64,000 bases of DNA from Favolaschia claudopus. Lineage: Eukaryota > Basidiomycota > Agaricomycetes > Agaricales > Mycenaceae. Under the pieces are notes generated by a model. The model did not search any database. It saw only the letters and a list, made by a program, of their open reading frames with translations, and was not told the origin of the DNA. Each line of letters begins with the position of its first letter. Positions within the stretch are counted from its first letter, which is position 1. The DNA lies in contig JAWWNJ010000114.1 of assembly GCA_037176885.1 (NCBI GenBank), forward strand, positions 248,001-312,000. Direction: 5' to 3'. Below are positions 10,462 to 21,358 of the stretch, one piece after another. The translations under genes and the position numbers were made by a program.

Positions 10462-10762
10462 CCAGCCTACCAAGTCGGTGGACACCAAAAGTTGATGCAT
10501 AATAGCCTGTTTGCGATGCAGCCATTGAATGGCTAATGGCTACGCAAGTGCCCGAATTCCGGCGTATTGACGAAAGCTACCCCCGGTCTGAGCATCCAAT
10601 TTTCATTCCAAATAGCTCTTCTTGACTTCGACATAAAAGTTGAGCCCATCAAACTTTTCTAATACGGAAATCGGTAGCCATTCAATGGCTCCAATGGCTC
10701 TTCGCAAACCCTCTAATGAGGTTTATGCATTTTGACCTCATGCATTATGAGATATCCGACTG
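10462..10762 (+). repeat. Right-end fragment of the CAGTT repeat family (R), interrupted
   Basis: Matches the right end of the R element at 55199-56776 (CAGCCTACCAAGTYGGTGGAC, then TGAGGTTTATGCATT, ending ..CTG-TA at 10764). The TTTGCG MITE at 10505-10713 is inserted in it. Confidence 0.6.
10505..10713. mobile_element. TTTGCG-type MITE, copy 1 (209 bp)
   Basis: Terminal inverted repeats GCCTGTTTGCGA / GAGGGTTTGCGA, flanked by TA (10503-10504 and 10714-10715). Inside are subterminal repeats GCCATTGAATGGCT and AGCCATTCAATGGCT. Three relatives lie at 15212-15401, 31852-32061 and 39315-39509. The TA target suggests the Tc1/mariner-type class. No transposase is present. Confidence 0.8.
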
Positions 10763-10837
10763 TATGACTTTAACTACTTAGTCGCAATACAAATCACCGA
10801 ACACTATATAGATTGAATTTCTTGATATAGGGTGAGC

Positions 10838-11003
10838 GCAACCAGTACTGATGACCGGAACCATGTACCTTGCTCGGAGCAACCCAGACCCCATGAATTT
10901 CACCCAGTTTGAGAGTGAATTTCAGAGAGTCCCACCTTGGCTCAAAATTTTCAACGATTCCAGGTGACTTGATTCGATTTTCAAGTGAATTTCATGTAGC
11001 TGG
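10838..11003. repeat. Fragment related to the CACTGTGG element at 41622-42581
   Basis: CAACCAGTACTGATGACCGG, ACCATGTACC and ATTCGATTTTCAAGTGAATT match the reverse complement of about 41760-41935 with many substitutions. It abuts, and probably truncates, the decayed gene to its right. Confidence 0.55.
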
Positions 11004-12120
11004 GATATAGGTATCCCAAGCCAAATTCATGCACTTTCATTCGCAAGAAGTGCACTTCGCAACCAACCACCGCTTCCTCTGCTTCCTTGACAAGCTGCTG
11101 CCGTTCCACCAACTGAGCTTGCGGGGAAAGCGATGAAGAGATCGATATAATTGCGTCGGCATATTCTTCTGCTTGGGCCGCACGCTGAGCACCTGAATAA
11201 TCCATCACCTGCGGAACGGGTATCAATAAACTGAATTTTGAATCGATTGACACCGAAACTTACACTGAGAAGTAACTTTGGCTGAAAGCGACTACTACCA
11301 GCGTGCTTGATAACACACTTGAACAGATGGGCGAAAATCGGTCGATGATGAGCAGTGTCTTGTCGGTTAATCCAGGAATATAGCACAGGGATCCATTCAT
11401 ACGACGTCATGCTGAATGCGCATGTTGCCAGAAGCGTCGCAAAACACCGACACATTTACGGAGCTCTGCGTCGTGAATTCCGTGCTTTGCTGGACCTCTT
11501 GACCGCCAAACCCACTGGGTCTTGCTCCACTTGTCTCATTCTTGACCTTGGATGCACTGTCTGCGAGCGTAACCTACCGGATAGTCGAACGTAGACGGAT
11601 CAAAATTATCTGCATAATGGTAACGAGAGTTCGACAAGGCACGAACGGAGATAAACTTACCTTGCCGCGTCGAAATGCGCTCATGCTGAACTGTTTGAGT
11701 TTGAGGGACAGCTGGAGATTCGATGCTAGAGCTTGCAGTGGAAAACGGACCCTTGATAGCCAGGCGGCGGATAATCCGGGGGTCTGAACATTCCCGACTG
11801 CATTTGCGGCAGATTTGGCGCCCACGGACCGGGGGCTAACTGAAACGGATTGGGAGATTGAATCACTGACGAGAAGTTAGTAGTATCCTTAAGAGTATAA
11901 GTAGTAAACAGCAGGTACATTGCATGCCTGCGGGATTGTACGGAAGTTGTGGCATCAGACCGCCGTAGTAGCCCGTCGGAAATGGGAATTGAAACCGAAA
12001 TTGGGGTGGTATGTATTGCTGGGAATAGACATTAGGAGGATATTGAGGTGTAAACTGATTATAAGGGTTTGTGTTGAAATTCTGGTGGGTCTCTCGACGA
12101 GAATGGGATGGGGTATTTTC
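11004..12120 (-). pseudogene. Decayed multi-exon gene, HHRPIFAHLF family
   Basis: Minus-strand coding remnants. A Pro/Gln/Asn-rich N-terminus (NPYNQFTPQYPPN near 12050) is followed by a 50-60 bp intron with GTACCT..CTAAC..CAG, then QSPNPFQLAPGPWAP, a second intron (donor GTAAGT near 11660) and DNFDPSTFDYP. Beyond lie KVKNETSGARPSGFGGQ, GNMRIQHD, then TSYEWIPVLYSWINRQD and HHRPIFAHLFKCV. A third intron (GTAAGT..GCAG, about 11215-11270) leads to MDYSGAQRAAQAEEYAD. Two frameshifts and the truncated end mark a pseudogene. I recall similar proteins repeated in Agaricomycete genomes and possibly transposase-related. That recollection is unverified. Confidence 0.5.
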
Positions 12121-12559
12121 TAGGACGTTGAAGTGGTATGGATTCCTGTTGGTTTGAAGAAGTGAATAGATAGTTCCAAAAAGCTCTAAGCATCGTGAGA
12201 AGTTTGCGTTGTCGCGAGCAGGAGAGCGTAGAAATGGCTATGGGCAATCACCCCGAAAAGGATCGTGCGCTGACTAAGCAACTTTCCCACTGATTTCGTG
12301 TCGATGCCTTGAAATACATGTCCCCCCCTTCATTCTGGCTGAGTTAGATAGTTTGCAATGTACCCTAGTATCATGAAAACTGATTCTGACTTAAACCCGG
12401 TAGAAGTACGCAAAATCCATTGAAACTCGGGATATTCTTTGTCGAGACAAGAGAAGCACCGTCTCCTCATGACTGTTTTCACAGCATTTTATGCTGCCAT
12501 TAAGCAAATATCAAGCTTGTATGAGCCTCAAGCAGCGATTCTCTACTTGTATTGAGTGT
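12121..12559. other. No supported feature
   Basis: Upstream side of the decayed gene at 11004-12120. I see no further exon with confidence and no repeat shared with the rest of the window. Confidence 0.4.
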
Positions 12560-12960
12560 TGCGGCTTGATTCAGCGCGAGACGCGTTTGTTTGTCTGTGT
12601 TTACAACGCGTCTCGGAGCAGAAACCGGAACGACTTTGGCGCCAAAAATTGACCTCGGAATTGTGCGGGATGTTCATAGTATACTATTTTGTTTGTAATG
12701 GTCAGAGGAATTGCGAAAATATTGATTTGGGCAGGATCTACAATATTGATCTCAGGAACTAGGACAGATCAGGAAAATTCCTCTGACAAATACATATAAA
12801 ATCGCAAACAACATCAAATGGCCAAAAGTCCGATGGGGGTCATGGATTTACTTATCGAGATAGGTTTTGGGCGAAAACGGGGCTGCCATTTGGCGGGGCT
12901 TCCAAATTGGGACGAGAATGATGGATGTCACCGGGTGACAGGGCGTTGCCCATACCCAGT
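12560..12960 (+). repeat. ~400-bp dispersed repeat (GGGTATGGGCAACGCC family), copy 1
   Basis: It is shared in inverted orientation with 22676-23080 and 24256-24484. Common blocks are TCTCGGAGCAGAAACCGG, GACAGATCAGGAAAATTCC, CAAATGGCCAAAAGTCC and GGGCGTTGCCCATACCC. A hairpin GAGACGCGT..ACGCGTCTC sits at its left end (about 12579-12615). No coding capacity is recognised. Confidence 0.7.
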
Positions 12961-13241
12961 AGAAAAGAAGAAAAAGATGATCACATGTCACAAGTTGATG
13001 TTTCACGTGACCGCGCGCCCACGCTCCTGTTTAATTTTACTTGAAAACGGCGCGGTTTAACATCCGCTTTGCCTCTCCGATTGGCCTCTGATTTCGTTGA
13101 ATCTGTTAACCTAACTTATTCGTAGTCAAGGACAATTCCTCGCCATTCTCCGGCCAAATTGAACCTATATTCGACTTATATTGCGCTAAATTCAAAGGTA
13201 AACCTACTGAAACCCACCAGAACGTACATCTACTCAAGTTA

Positions 13242-14316
13242 CAGTCGCAAACCCCGGAGCGAAACGGCACCAGGAAGCGAAACACTCGCCGAACACAAGG
13301 TTAACGCTTTCTCCGGGGGCCGAATCTTTGCACACAGGCACCCCGCTATCTGAGTACCCAAACCACAAAAGGAATTGTGTTGAAAGTCCTCTCGCCGCCC
13401 CACGCTAGTGCTGGCCATAAATACGATACGATACGAATTTTTCGTATCGTATTCATATTCAAACATATTCGAATATATTTGAATATATTCAAATATATTC
13501 AGTGTCCCAATTCAAACTCAATTATGGTGCAGATAGGGTCAAAAACTGGATCTTTTGACCACAATGAGCATGCAGATTCATGTTCAAGGTCTTTTCTCCA
13601 AGATCCTTCTGCCAATGTTATGTATTTAGGTGTTCGAAGTCTGATTGGGATCAATAGCCCGAGATGGCCGAAACCCTGCAGGATTTTGTGCCGCAGGGTA
13701 CCTGCCGACCTCGGCTAGCCTTGGCTATGGCTCGGTGATGATTGCTATGGATCCGCTCCCCCAAAAACACCGCTGGCAATTGGCCGGTGGCCGCCAAATC
13801 AAGTGGCACGCATATTCAACCGTATCCAAATATATTTGGATACACCAGGACCGTATCGTATTCATATTTATTTGAATATATTCAGAATACATTTTTTCGT
13901 ATTTATGGCCAGCACTGCCCCAGGCAATGGCCTTGTTTGTTTCAGATTTGTTCAACGGCAGATGCACCAATGCGAAATATTATTTCTTCCTCGGTGACAT
14001 ACAGTAGTAATATAGAAAGTCATTTTGAGGCAGATTGCATCGAAAGTACTGAACAAACTGGTCGATTTGCGCAAGACTGGCTCAATTTGTTGTGTTTTGT
14101 AGTGTTTCGCTATCACGTTATTTGGCGATATTTGACTCGCCCCACAAATTGCTCTCGTTCTCAACGAAAGCATAGTCGATTCACTTGATTCTTGATTGTA
14201 AGTGGTAGCCAGGAGAATGAACTATAAGTCTATAATAAATTGCACCCGTTTCCGCTTCCTAGTCCTCACATAATCAAGCGAAAATGCTAAACGTTTCGCT
14301 TCGGGGTTTGCGACTG
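13242..14316. mobile_element. CAGTCG-type Tc1/mariner-like MITE, split by a hAT MITE
   Basis: TIRs CAGTCGCAAACCCCGGAGCG / CAGTCGCAAACCCCGAAGCG, flanked by TA (13240-13241 and 14317-14318). Without the inner hAT MITE and its duplication it is 555 bp. The TIR resembles that of the 685-bp elements at 45983 and 55244 (CAGTCGTAAACTGGGAAGCG). Confidence 0.8.
13406..13917. mobile_element. hAT-type MITE (512 bp)
   Basis: TIRs YAGTGCTGGCCATAAATACG at both ends. The 8-bp target duplication CCCCACGC (13398-13405) / CCCCAGGC (13918-13925) has one mismatch. Subterminal arrays of ATTCGAATATAT and CGATACGATACG are typical of AT-rich hAT ends. It is nested in the CAGTCG element. Confidence 0.75.
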
Positions 14317-14724
14317 TACTTCAAGTAACTTTTTCTAACTTCAACAGTACTTAACTTAACTTCACTTGCGGCATTAACGGGCCAAGTTAACTTACCAGCC
14401 AAACAGTCAAGTTAAGCACGTTTTGGCTGACCAAGTTATTTTTGACACGTAACTTTGGTAACCGTCGAAAAAGTCATGGACGGTCGGTTCTTTAACCGAT
14501 CTCGGCCATCTATCTTTGCACCTTTTTGTATGATTTCAGGTGCTGGGTGCATGTAGACTGCACCTGCAACAAATTACTGACCATCACTAAGATCAAAAAT
14601 AATTGATTTTTGGCCGAAAATGGCCAAACAATCTTGCAGCTCAAAACCTCAATTTTGTAATAAGTCAACGGGACTTTTTTTGTTCGAATGATAATTTGGA
14701 CTGTCTTATAGCGCCATCAAACTA

Positions 14725-15805
14725 CTCGGTGTCCACAAAAGTAACCGGAAATGCCGATATTTCGACGCGATCACGTGAGTTTCCCACGGTTTCTGCACCT
14801 GGCTGCATACCTTTCAATGTGAGTAAATCATTCCCTAAGTTTCTTGGAGATCTTCTCTTTTTACATCACTCTAGAGCTAGTTGAATTCATGATGTTATTG
14901 TTTGGCAATGCCAAGTTGTCAACGTTGTGCAAGAAATTGGTTGCTGTTTGCTCAAATAAGCATGGTTGACCATTTTTGCACAATGCATGCTACATTAGCG
15001 CTCTATTGGTATCTTTCAAGCCCTTTGAACCATTCCAAATGATGCACTATTGGACCAGAATTGTGGAAACCAGAATTTTCAACCTTTTGCTTAAATTTCA
15101 GTTTTGCACTCACATTTATGCAAGTTTGAAGACAGCAGCAATAGCAATAGGCCTCTTCAACACAATCAGTGTTCATTATTAGGTGGAACAACACCAGAAC
15201 TGATTGAATTAGCCTGTTTGCGATGCAGCCATTGAATGGCTAATGGCTACGCAAGTGCCCGAATTCCGGCGTATTGACGAAAGCCAATTTTCATTCCAAA
15301 TAGCTCTTCTTGACTTCGACATAAAAGTTGAGCCCATCAAACTTTTCTAATACGGAAATCGGTAGCCATTCAATGGCTCCAATGGCTCTTCGCAAACCCT
15401 CTATTGTTGCTTAAAACACCCCAAATAACTGTCTGACGCTCGGTTGAAAGTGACAGACTGAGACAGTCAAAATAAACGCTACAGATATCAACTGTACACA
15501 GTTTCTTTTCAACATTGAGTGTTCGTGCCCACAAAAGGACCCCATGCTGAAGAGTCTTGCAAAAATCAAAACCATAATTTTCCTCCCAGAACAAGCTGTG
15601 TTGCACTTGACTTTGTTGATCACCATCAAAATACAGCTGATAGATTTGTCCCTCTACAACGGTCTCTCCTGAGCAGCTTTACACATGATATGTATGATAT
15701 GTGACCAAAATAAAGCAAGGATTACACCTATCTAGTTTGCTTCCGAAAATACTACAAATTTGGCAAGCAATAAGCGAATTTCCGGTTACTTTTGTGGACA
15801 CCGAG
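14725..15805. mobile_element. CTCGG-family element, 1081 bp, with nested MITE
   Basis: TIRs CTCGGTGTCCACAAAAGTAA (then CCGGAAAT), flanked by TA (14723-14724, 15806-15807). About 890 bp once the nested TTTGCG MITE is removed. No open frame resembling a transposase is visible. Confidence 0.8.
15212..15401. mobile_element. TTTGCG-type MITE, copy 2 (190 bp)
   Basis: Nearly identical to copy 1 but missing 19 bp (ACCCCCGGTCTGAGCATCC region). Flanked by TA (15210-15211, 15402-15403). Nested in the CTCGG element, which is nested in the 14451-16257 element. Confidence 0.8.
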
Positions 15806-16259
15806 TAAGTGACTCTGCAGCTTGAGTGAAGTCAAACGGTGCAGCCGTTGGTGATATATCGCGCTCTGAAGTTGGCCACTTTTGGCTGTTTTTGCCATTT
15901 TTGGCTATTTTACGGCAATTTTGGCAAACTTGCAAGCGCAAATATCTCAAGAATGGCTGCACCGTTTTGCTTCACTCAAGTTTTGAATCTCAATAGTTCT
16001 ATTAGAGGTACACCCTGGGTGGGAGGTATTTCTGTGAAAAAAATTTCTTGCTGAGTTGAAAAAATCAATTTCGGAGTTGTCTGATTGTTTGGCTGTTTTT
16101 AGCCAAACATCAATTATTTCTGATCTTGGTGATGGTCAGTAACTTGTTGCAGATGCACTTTACAAACACCCAGCACCTGGAATCATACAAAAAAAGGTGC
16201 AAAGACGGCCGAGATCAGTCAAAGAACCGACCGTCCATGACTTTTTCTCACCACGAGTA

Positions 16260-16693
16260 GACCTCGCGGTAGTCGTTGGCAGTAAAGGCGACGTCCGCCC
16301 GAACACCGGTAACCCACTCGTCGATACAGTTCTCAAGCTAATGATGTGTTAGTATTAGTTGGTCAAAAATGTCGCAAATTTATTTATTTTGTTACCGGGC
16401 CCGACAGCCCGATAGGGCCCGATAACAGCCCGACAGCGCCCGATCAGGTTGCTATCGGGAGGCCATCGGGTACGGAGCCGCCGGTGTTGTGAAGGATGGG
16501 GAACTTGACTGTAACACCATCATCATTGATTCATTTCTTTCTTATCTCGTGACCGTGTTGTACTTAGACTTACATCCACTTCCCGCTCCGTCTACATTAT
16601 CCTGCGCTCAGATATGATCTCATTCCGCCTTCGTTTCACTGACTTACTTACTATAAATACTCCGATGTATTAGTTACAATTCTTTGGTGAATC
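16260..16693. other. Intergenic stretch with a CCCGAYAG motif cluster
   Basis: At 16396-16470 the motif CCCGACAG/CCCGATAG recurs about six times with its complement TATCGGG, an imperfect repeat that can fold back. Nothing else is recognisable. The stretch ends at the outer edge of the copia C LTR. Confidence 0.35.
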
Positions 16694-17096
16694 TGTTGAA
16701 CAGGCAAGCACAGAGGTCTGAAGTCAACAGTGAGAACTCTAGTAGATTGCAATGTGAAGTAAATACTTGCCTGAAGTCAACAGTGAGAACTGAGGACTCA
16801 AGGCACTAGCTAGGCTGTATATATAGGTACAGGAACAAAGGGAATGCTACATATGGTAGACAAAGGGAAGACCTAATTGGGCACAAAGGAACTACCTAAT
16901 TGGGAACAAGGGGATTACTATAAAGAGAACAAAGGACATAGGATCAGTAGGATCAGGTATCAATAATAGGATCATAAAGGATCAGAGGAATGCATAGGAT
17001 CAGTAGGATCAGATATTGATGATAGGATCATAAAGGATCAAAGTGGTGACACTCATGAGAGTGAGAGATGTCAGAGGCAAAACCCACATTCCAACA
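16694..17096 (-). repeat. 3' LTR of copia C (403 bp)
   Basis: The same 403 bp as 203-605, with termini TGTTGGAATG..GTTCAACA on the minus strand. Preceded by the purine tract of the element. The outer flank is GATTC. Confidence 0.88.
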
Positions 17097-17119
17097 CTCC
17101 CCCGTGACGAGACAAGACA

Positions 17120-18218
17120 AGTCTCGCTCATCTCCCCCGTAATCCTATCAGACCACGCAACTTTTCCACAAGAGGACGTGCAAGGGCCTTGGTTAGGATA
17201 TCTGCAAGTTGATCTCCAGTGGGAATATAGTCCACAGAGATGAACCGTTTGGCAACTTGATCTCTGAGCCAATAAAAGGCCAAGTCCAAGTGCTTCATAC
17301 GTCCATGGTGCTCAGGATTTTTAGCAACCTGGATTGCAGACTGGTTGTCCATGAGGAGAAGGGAAGGGCCAGACACTCCATAGCCCAGTTCATGGAGCAG
17401 ATTGCGCACCCACTTGATCTCCTTCCCAGCTTCCAAGGCAGCAAGATATTCTGCCTCAGTAGTAGAAAGAGAGACAGTGGATTGCAACTTGCTCCTCCAA
17501 CTCACTGGTCCACCACACATCATTACCACATAACCTCCAGTGCTTTTGCCAGTGTCTGGACAACCGCCATGATTGGCATCAGCATAAGTGATGGGAGGCA
17601 CGGGCTGAGGTGATTTTGTATAGGTAATGCCATAATCAAGTGTTCCTTTGATGTAACGGAACACATGCTTGACAGCCTTCCAGTGGAGTTCACCAGGATT
17701 GGAATTGAACCGTGCAAGAACTCCAACAACATAGGAGTAGCCAAATAGATGAGGCGACCAACGGCAGAGATGTAGATGCCATGGTACTTCTTGGCTTCCT
17801 CATCTGACTTGGCACCCATCTCCTTGGTCAAAACTAGACCAGGGAGCATTGGCGTCGAAACAGGATGACAGTCCGACATGTTGAAGTCCTCAAGCATGTC
17901 CAGAGCATACTGGCGCTGAGATAGGGTAATGGCTCCAGTCTGAGGGTCACGCTCGATCTTGATACCCAACAACCACCCTGTGGGACCAAGATCTTTGAGC
18001 TTGAACTCTTTAGAGAGCTCTTCAATGACCTTGTCAATTTCAGCATCGTCTTTAGCAGCGATGGTGCTGTCATCAACATAGATAGGAATGATGACACGCG
18101 TCAAGCCTCTAGCGAAGATGAAGCAAGAGCGGTCAGACTGGAGACATGTGAAGCCCATCTTAACCAGCTTTGCACACAGGACCTTGTACCATTCACGTCC
18201 AGCTTGCCTCAGACCATA
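17120..18218 (-). pseudogene. Copia C reverse transcriptase end and RNase H
   Basis: Two open stretches on the minus strand. The RT part (18158-17660) holds IYVDDS, LKDLGPTGWLLGIKIERD and SDCHPVSTPML. The RNase H part (17664-17128) is intact: YADANHGG, STTEAEYLAALEAGKEIKW, MDNQSAIQVA, KHLDLAFYWLRDQ, ADILTKALARP. The two parts are in different frames because of a deletion at YLA|T (about 17740), where the usual ATRPDIAYVVG-type residues are missing. The same deletion is in copy A. Integrase and gag are absent. Confidence 0.85.
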
Positions 18219-19589
18219 AGGTGAGACAGACTAGTTTAGACAATTTTTGGTCTGTAAAGAGGTTTTGTCACCAAACATATGCTACAATCTCGTCAAATTC
18301 TTGAGCTATACTCAAGATCATTTTTGACATTTCTGAATTGATCTGTGAATAGCCCTCTAAACATGGCAGATATGGCCTTGAAAACACTCAAACTGCTCTC
18401 ATTGAGTTCATAACTTGCTCAAAATAAGTTTTCCTGGACAGTTACATGAATGTATGCTAAAATGACATTTAGTCCATGTGCAAGTTTTGAGGTGTCTCAA
18501 TCCACTTTACCGAAAACGCAACTTTCTCAGATCTTGGTCAATTCTCATGTAAGAAGGCATTTTTAGATGGGGATCAATATTCTAAGTCATGTTGTATCAT
18601 CAGATTTGGCTGATATGCCCTCCTTGACACACAATTCATCAAATCATCCAAAACACATATTTGACAATATGAGATCAGAAGTGCACTAGAAGGTTGGATT
18701 TACGACAAAAAGGAGCTTTTCTGATAAATGACACAAGCTTTAATGACTTGAAGCAAGCTTAACAACAAGTGATGATCCTAGAATAAGGAAATATAGACAT
18801 GTATGACATTGGACGAGATATCAACAATAGTGTTAGAATGTCACACATTTGATATACAGACTTCATGCACAATCACCTCTGGAAGTGAGGGAACACATTA
18901 CAAAATTTATTTGTCCCCTACATGTAGCATGATCACTGAGGCAACAATTTCCTGATGTAGGGTGAATTCATTGTATAGCTGCATATTAGATAGTCATAAG
19001 AATGCTAAGACACTCAAGGATACTTCAATTATCTGGCATGACCTTATCAGAGTATATGGAACACTTTATGACAACGATATTGCATTTGGTAGATTTAGTC
19101 TGAGCATTTCAACAGTTTCACAGGCTTGCCCTGCTGTTTTTCAAAGTTATAGAACTGCATTGTTCTCAAACACCATTCAAGAATCAGTATAAGCTGTTAT
19201 CATCAACAACCTACATTGGCTATGCATAAGTAAGGGCATTTTATGAGAAATTTCCTTTTTTGGGTGCTAGGAGTCAGTATCCAAAAAGGAATGTTGTGAT
19301 TGAGGCTCGCAAAAGGCTGCTTGCTAGAAAGGAATGCAGCATGAAGGTGAGGGAGTCCGATAGAGGTACTTTTCCATGTCTGGTTGGTGTAATGGTAGCA
19401 TATGTCTATCCTGTTTTACAGTTGTGAGGTGGTTGTTGGTTCAAACCCTAATGTTGCTGGTTTTTTTGGTTGCCTAAATTTCAGCTCTTGTGCTCTGCTG
19501 CGTACTCTACTCTTCCCATAGACCATCATTTCACTCCCCACTTTTTCTTTTGCTGTCAGCTCAATTTCTGCAACACCCTATCAAAATAT
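18219..19589. other. AT-rich sequence of unknown origin
   Basis: It begins at the copia C truncation point. There is no convincing coding signal or TIR. Phrases such as TTTTTGACATTTCTGAATTG and palindromic CTTGAAGCAAGCTT occur once. It contains a tRNA-like segment at 19384-19464. Confidence 0.35.
19384..19464 (+). pseudogene. tRNA-like sequence, possible SINE head or tRNA pseudogene
   Basis: GGTTGGTGTAATGGTAGCAT resembles an A box and D-arm, and GGTTCAAACCC, about 45 bp downstream, a B box and T-arm. The acceptor stem does not pair well and the anticodon region is unclear, so it is not called a functional tRNA. It could be the promoter head of a SINE. Confidence 0.35.
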
Positions 19590-21050
19590 GAGTAGCTTCT
19601 CCCTAGCTGACTGGCACATAATATTGTTCTAGTTTTAGAAAGCAGAACCCTAGTCACAAGGAGGATAATACTATATGATAGGCAAGATGATGTCATGTGG
19701 CGGGTATGCGTACTATGAGCTGTAATTCACTAAGCAGAGCAAGTAATATTGTTCTATCTAACAAGCAGAGCCAGTGAATTAGGCACTGGAATAATATATC
19801 TGATGGTCAGCTGGGTCTTGTTGCACAGGCAATGTAATATTATTACTAGCGTCACAATTGTGTCAGCTGAACAGTAGCACCCAGATTGAATAATATTCTC
19901 TGTATCGGGAGCTGGAACCAGTGATGTAAGGGAGATACTGTGCGTATGTGTATTGAAGCAACGCAAAATCGACCGTGACATTTCCGTTGCAATTTTCAAG
20001 GGCAACGGCCAGCATCGTGACCGTGACCGTTGCCTTGAGGTGCAACCTTTTGACCAATCTTTCACTGATTACGGGGCGATTCCGGCGCTTTTTACAGTGA
20101 AAAAGCATTCCTGCTTTAGCTGAAGAGCTGAAACCCGGAAATCTTGGGCAGAAATCAACATATTAATTGCTTCTAGGGTGCCTCCAAATTTCTTAATATT
20201 TTTCTGCAAAATGTCACGGTGGTTGAAAAGCAACGCAAGGCATCGTGACCGTGACCCGGAGGAAATTTCGCAACGCAACGGAGGTCATCGTGACCGTGAC
20301 CGTTGCTTCCATACAGGGAGACACAGTATTATTAATATGGGTGCCAGTTGTACAGTAGCTGTGTCCTAGGGCACAGGTACAAAAATATTTGTTTCCTCCA
20401 CCAGCTCATCCCTAGTCACACAGGCAACAAATATTCTTCTTTGCAATGAGCTCTTGCCAAAGGTTTAGCTGCAATAATAATATTGGGCTCTACAGGGTCC
20501 ATCAGCTGACTCCGAGAGACTAGGAACAATATTATTATTCACTTGGACAGCTGATACCATCTGTCAAGGCAAGATATTTTCTGTGTTACGGAACAGCTCA
20601 GACCAGTCATTCAGGTGAACAAGTATTATTGCTTTCAACCTCATCAACTAGCTGAGTGCTAACATTCTAGGTGAATTAATATTCTACTAGCTATAATGGG
20701 TTGTAAGCTGTTAGCTACTCAGCTGGCCAAGAAATATTATTGTATTGCATCAAGCCGATCAGCTAGATGCTGAGGTTCCAAGGAATTAATATTCCAACAC
20801 CTCCACTGGGTAGTCAGCTGTCACCTGATCAGCTTGGAGAGAAGTATTTTTTTGTCTAGGGTAAGGTGAGCAGACCTTTGTTGTATAGGCATAATAATAT
20901 TATATATCACCGGAGCCTAGCATCTGGAGGCATTATTCTTTTAGAAACCACCCTGCCTTACTGCGCAAATAGACTGTCAGCTCGTACATAGAAATCAGGC
21001 ACTATAATATTATAACTCCCCAGAGAAAAAAATATTGTCACCCTAGACAC
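19590..21050. repeat. Degenerate tandem array, ~52-bp period
   Basis: AATATT-type cores recur at about 19746, 19838, 19889, then 20328, 20382, 20429, 20475, 20528, 20572, 20622, 20674, 20735, 20785, 20844 and 20891, mostly 45-60 bp apart. They alternate with CAGCTG/TCAGCT and AGGCA blocks. The array is interrupted by the TIR element at 19955-20309. It looks like an old minisatellite or a subterminal array of a large element. Confidence 0.6.
19955..20309. mobile_element. TIR element with GAAGCAACG ends and GTGACCGTGAC repeats
   Basis: Ends GAAGCAACG / CGTTGCTTC. Near both ends CATCGTGACCGTGACCGTTG recurs directly and inverted (about 19971, 20012, 20241, 20288), a subterminal repeat layout seen in hAT-like elements. 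I found no clear target duplication, so the class is undecided. Confidence 0.5.
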
Positions 21051-21358
21051 TAGGCCTCAGCTGTGAATCCGGCGGATTTCGGGGAACCCTATCATCTAGC
21101 CATTAATCGTTTGTAGGGGACCTGCTATCTAGGTCATTATGGACTGCAGGCACTGTGAAACAACGGTTACCGACATCACAGTCAGTGATCCCGCAACATA
21201 GACTCGAACCAGTCCACGGTGAAAAGATCAAAGACAGTCGTTTGAGTTATTGACGAGGTGTGTTTCCGTCAATAACGACTGGTGTCCAGTCTAACATATC
21301 CCAATGTTCTGACTTCCCAACTTGCGTGGTTGCTTTGAAGGTACTAACCACAGACATA
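21051..21358. other. Unassigned, with a 10-bp stem hairpin
   Basis: GTTATTGACG (21246-21255) pairs with CGTCAATAAC (21267-21276) across an 11-base loop, and the flanks CAGTCGTT / AACGACTG extend the symmetry. Nothing else is recognisable. Confidence 0.35.

Larger units (their letters stand above)
14451..16257. mobile_element. Degenerate large TIR element carrying a CTCGG MITE
   Basis: Left and right arms (about 14465-14640 and 16080-16250) are inverted copies: AAAAAGTCATGGACGGTCGG, TTGCACCTTTTT, GACCATCAC. The right end CACCACGAG-TA resembles a diverged CTCGG end. The left boundary is approximate. It contains the complete CTCGG element at 14725-15805. Confidence 0.6.
16694..18218 (-). mobile_element. 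Ty1/copia copy C, 3' half only
   Basis: Same family as copia A: 3' LTR, RNase H and the C-terminal part of RT on the minus strand. It is truncated at 18218, in the segment encoding LRQAGREWYKVLC, where unrelated sequence begins. Overall it is almost identical to copy A but lacks A's small RNase H deletions. Confidence 0.88.

Noticed and set aside
19955..20309. Target duplication for the GAAGCAACG element
   Set aside because: Flanks GTGTATT and CATACAG do not match convincingly at 2, 3, 8 or 9 bp, so none is claimed.
21181..21260. GACTCGAACCAG as a reverse-strand tRNA T-arm
   Set aside because: No A box at the right distance on the minus strand. The local symmetry is a simple hairpin.
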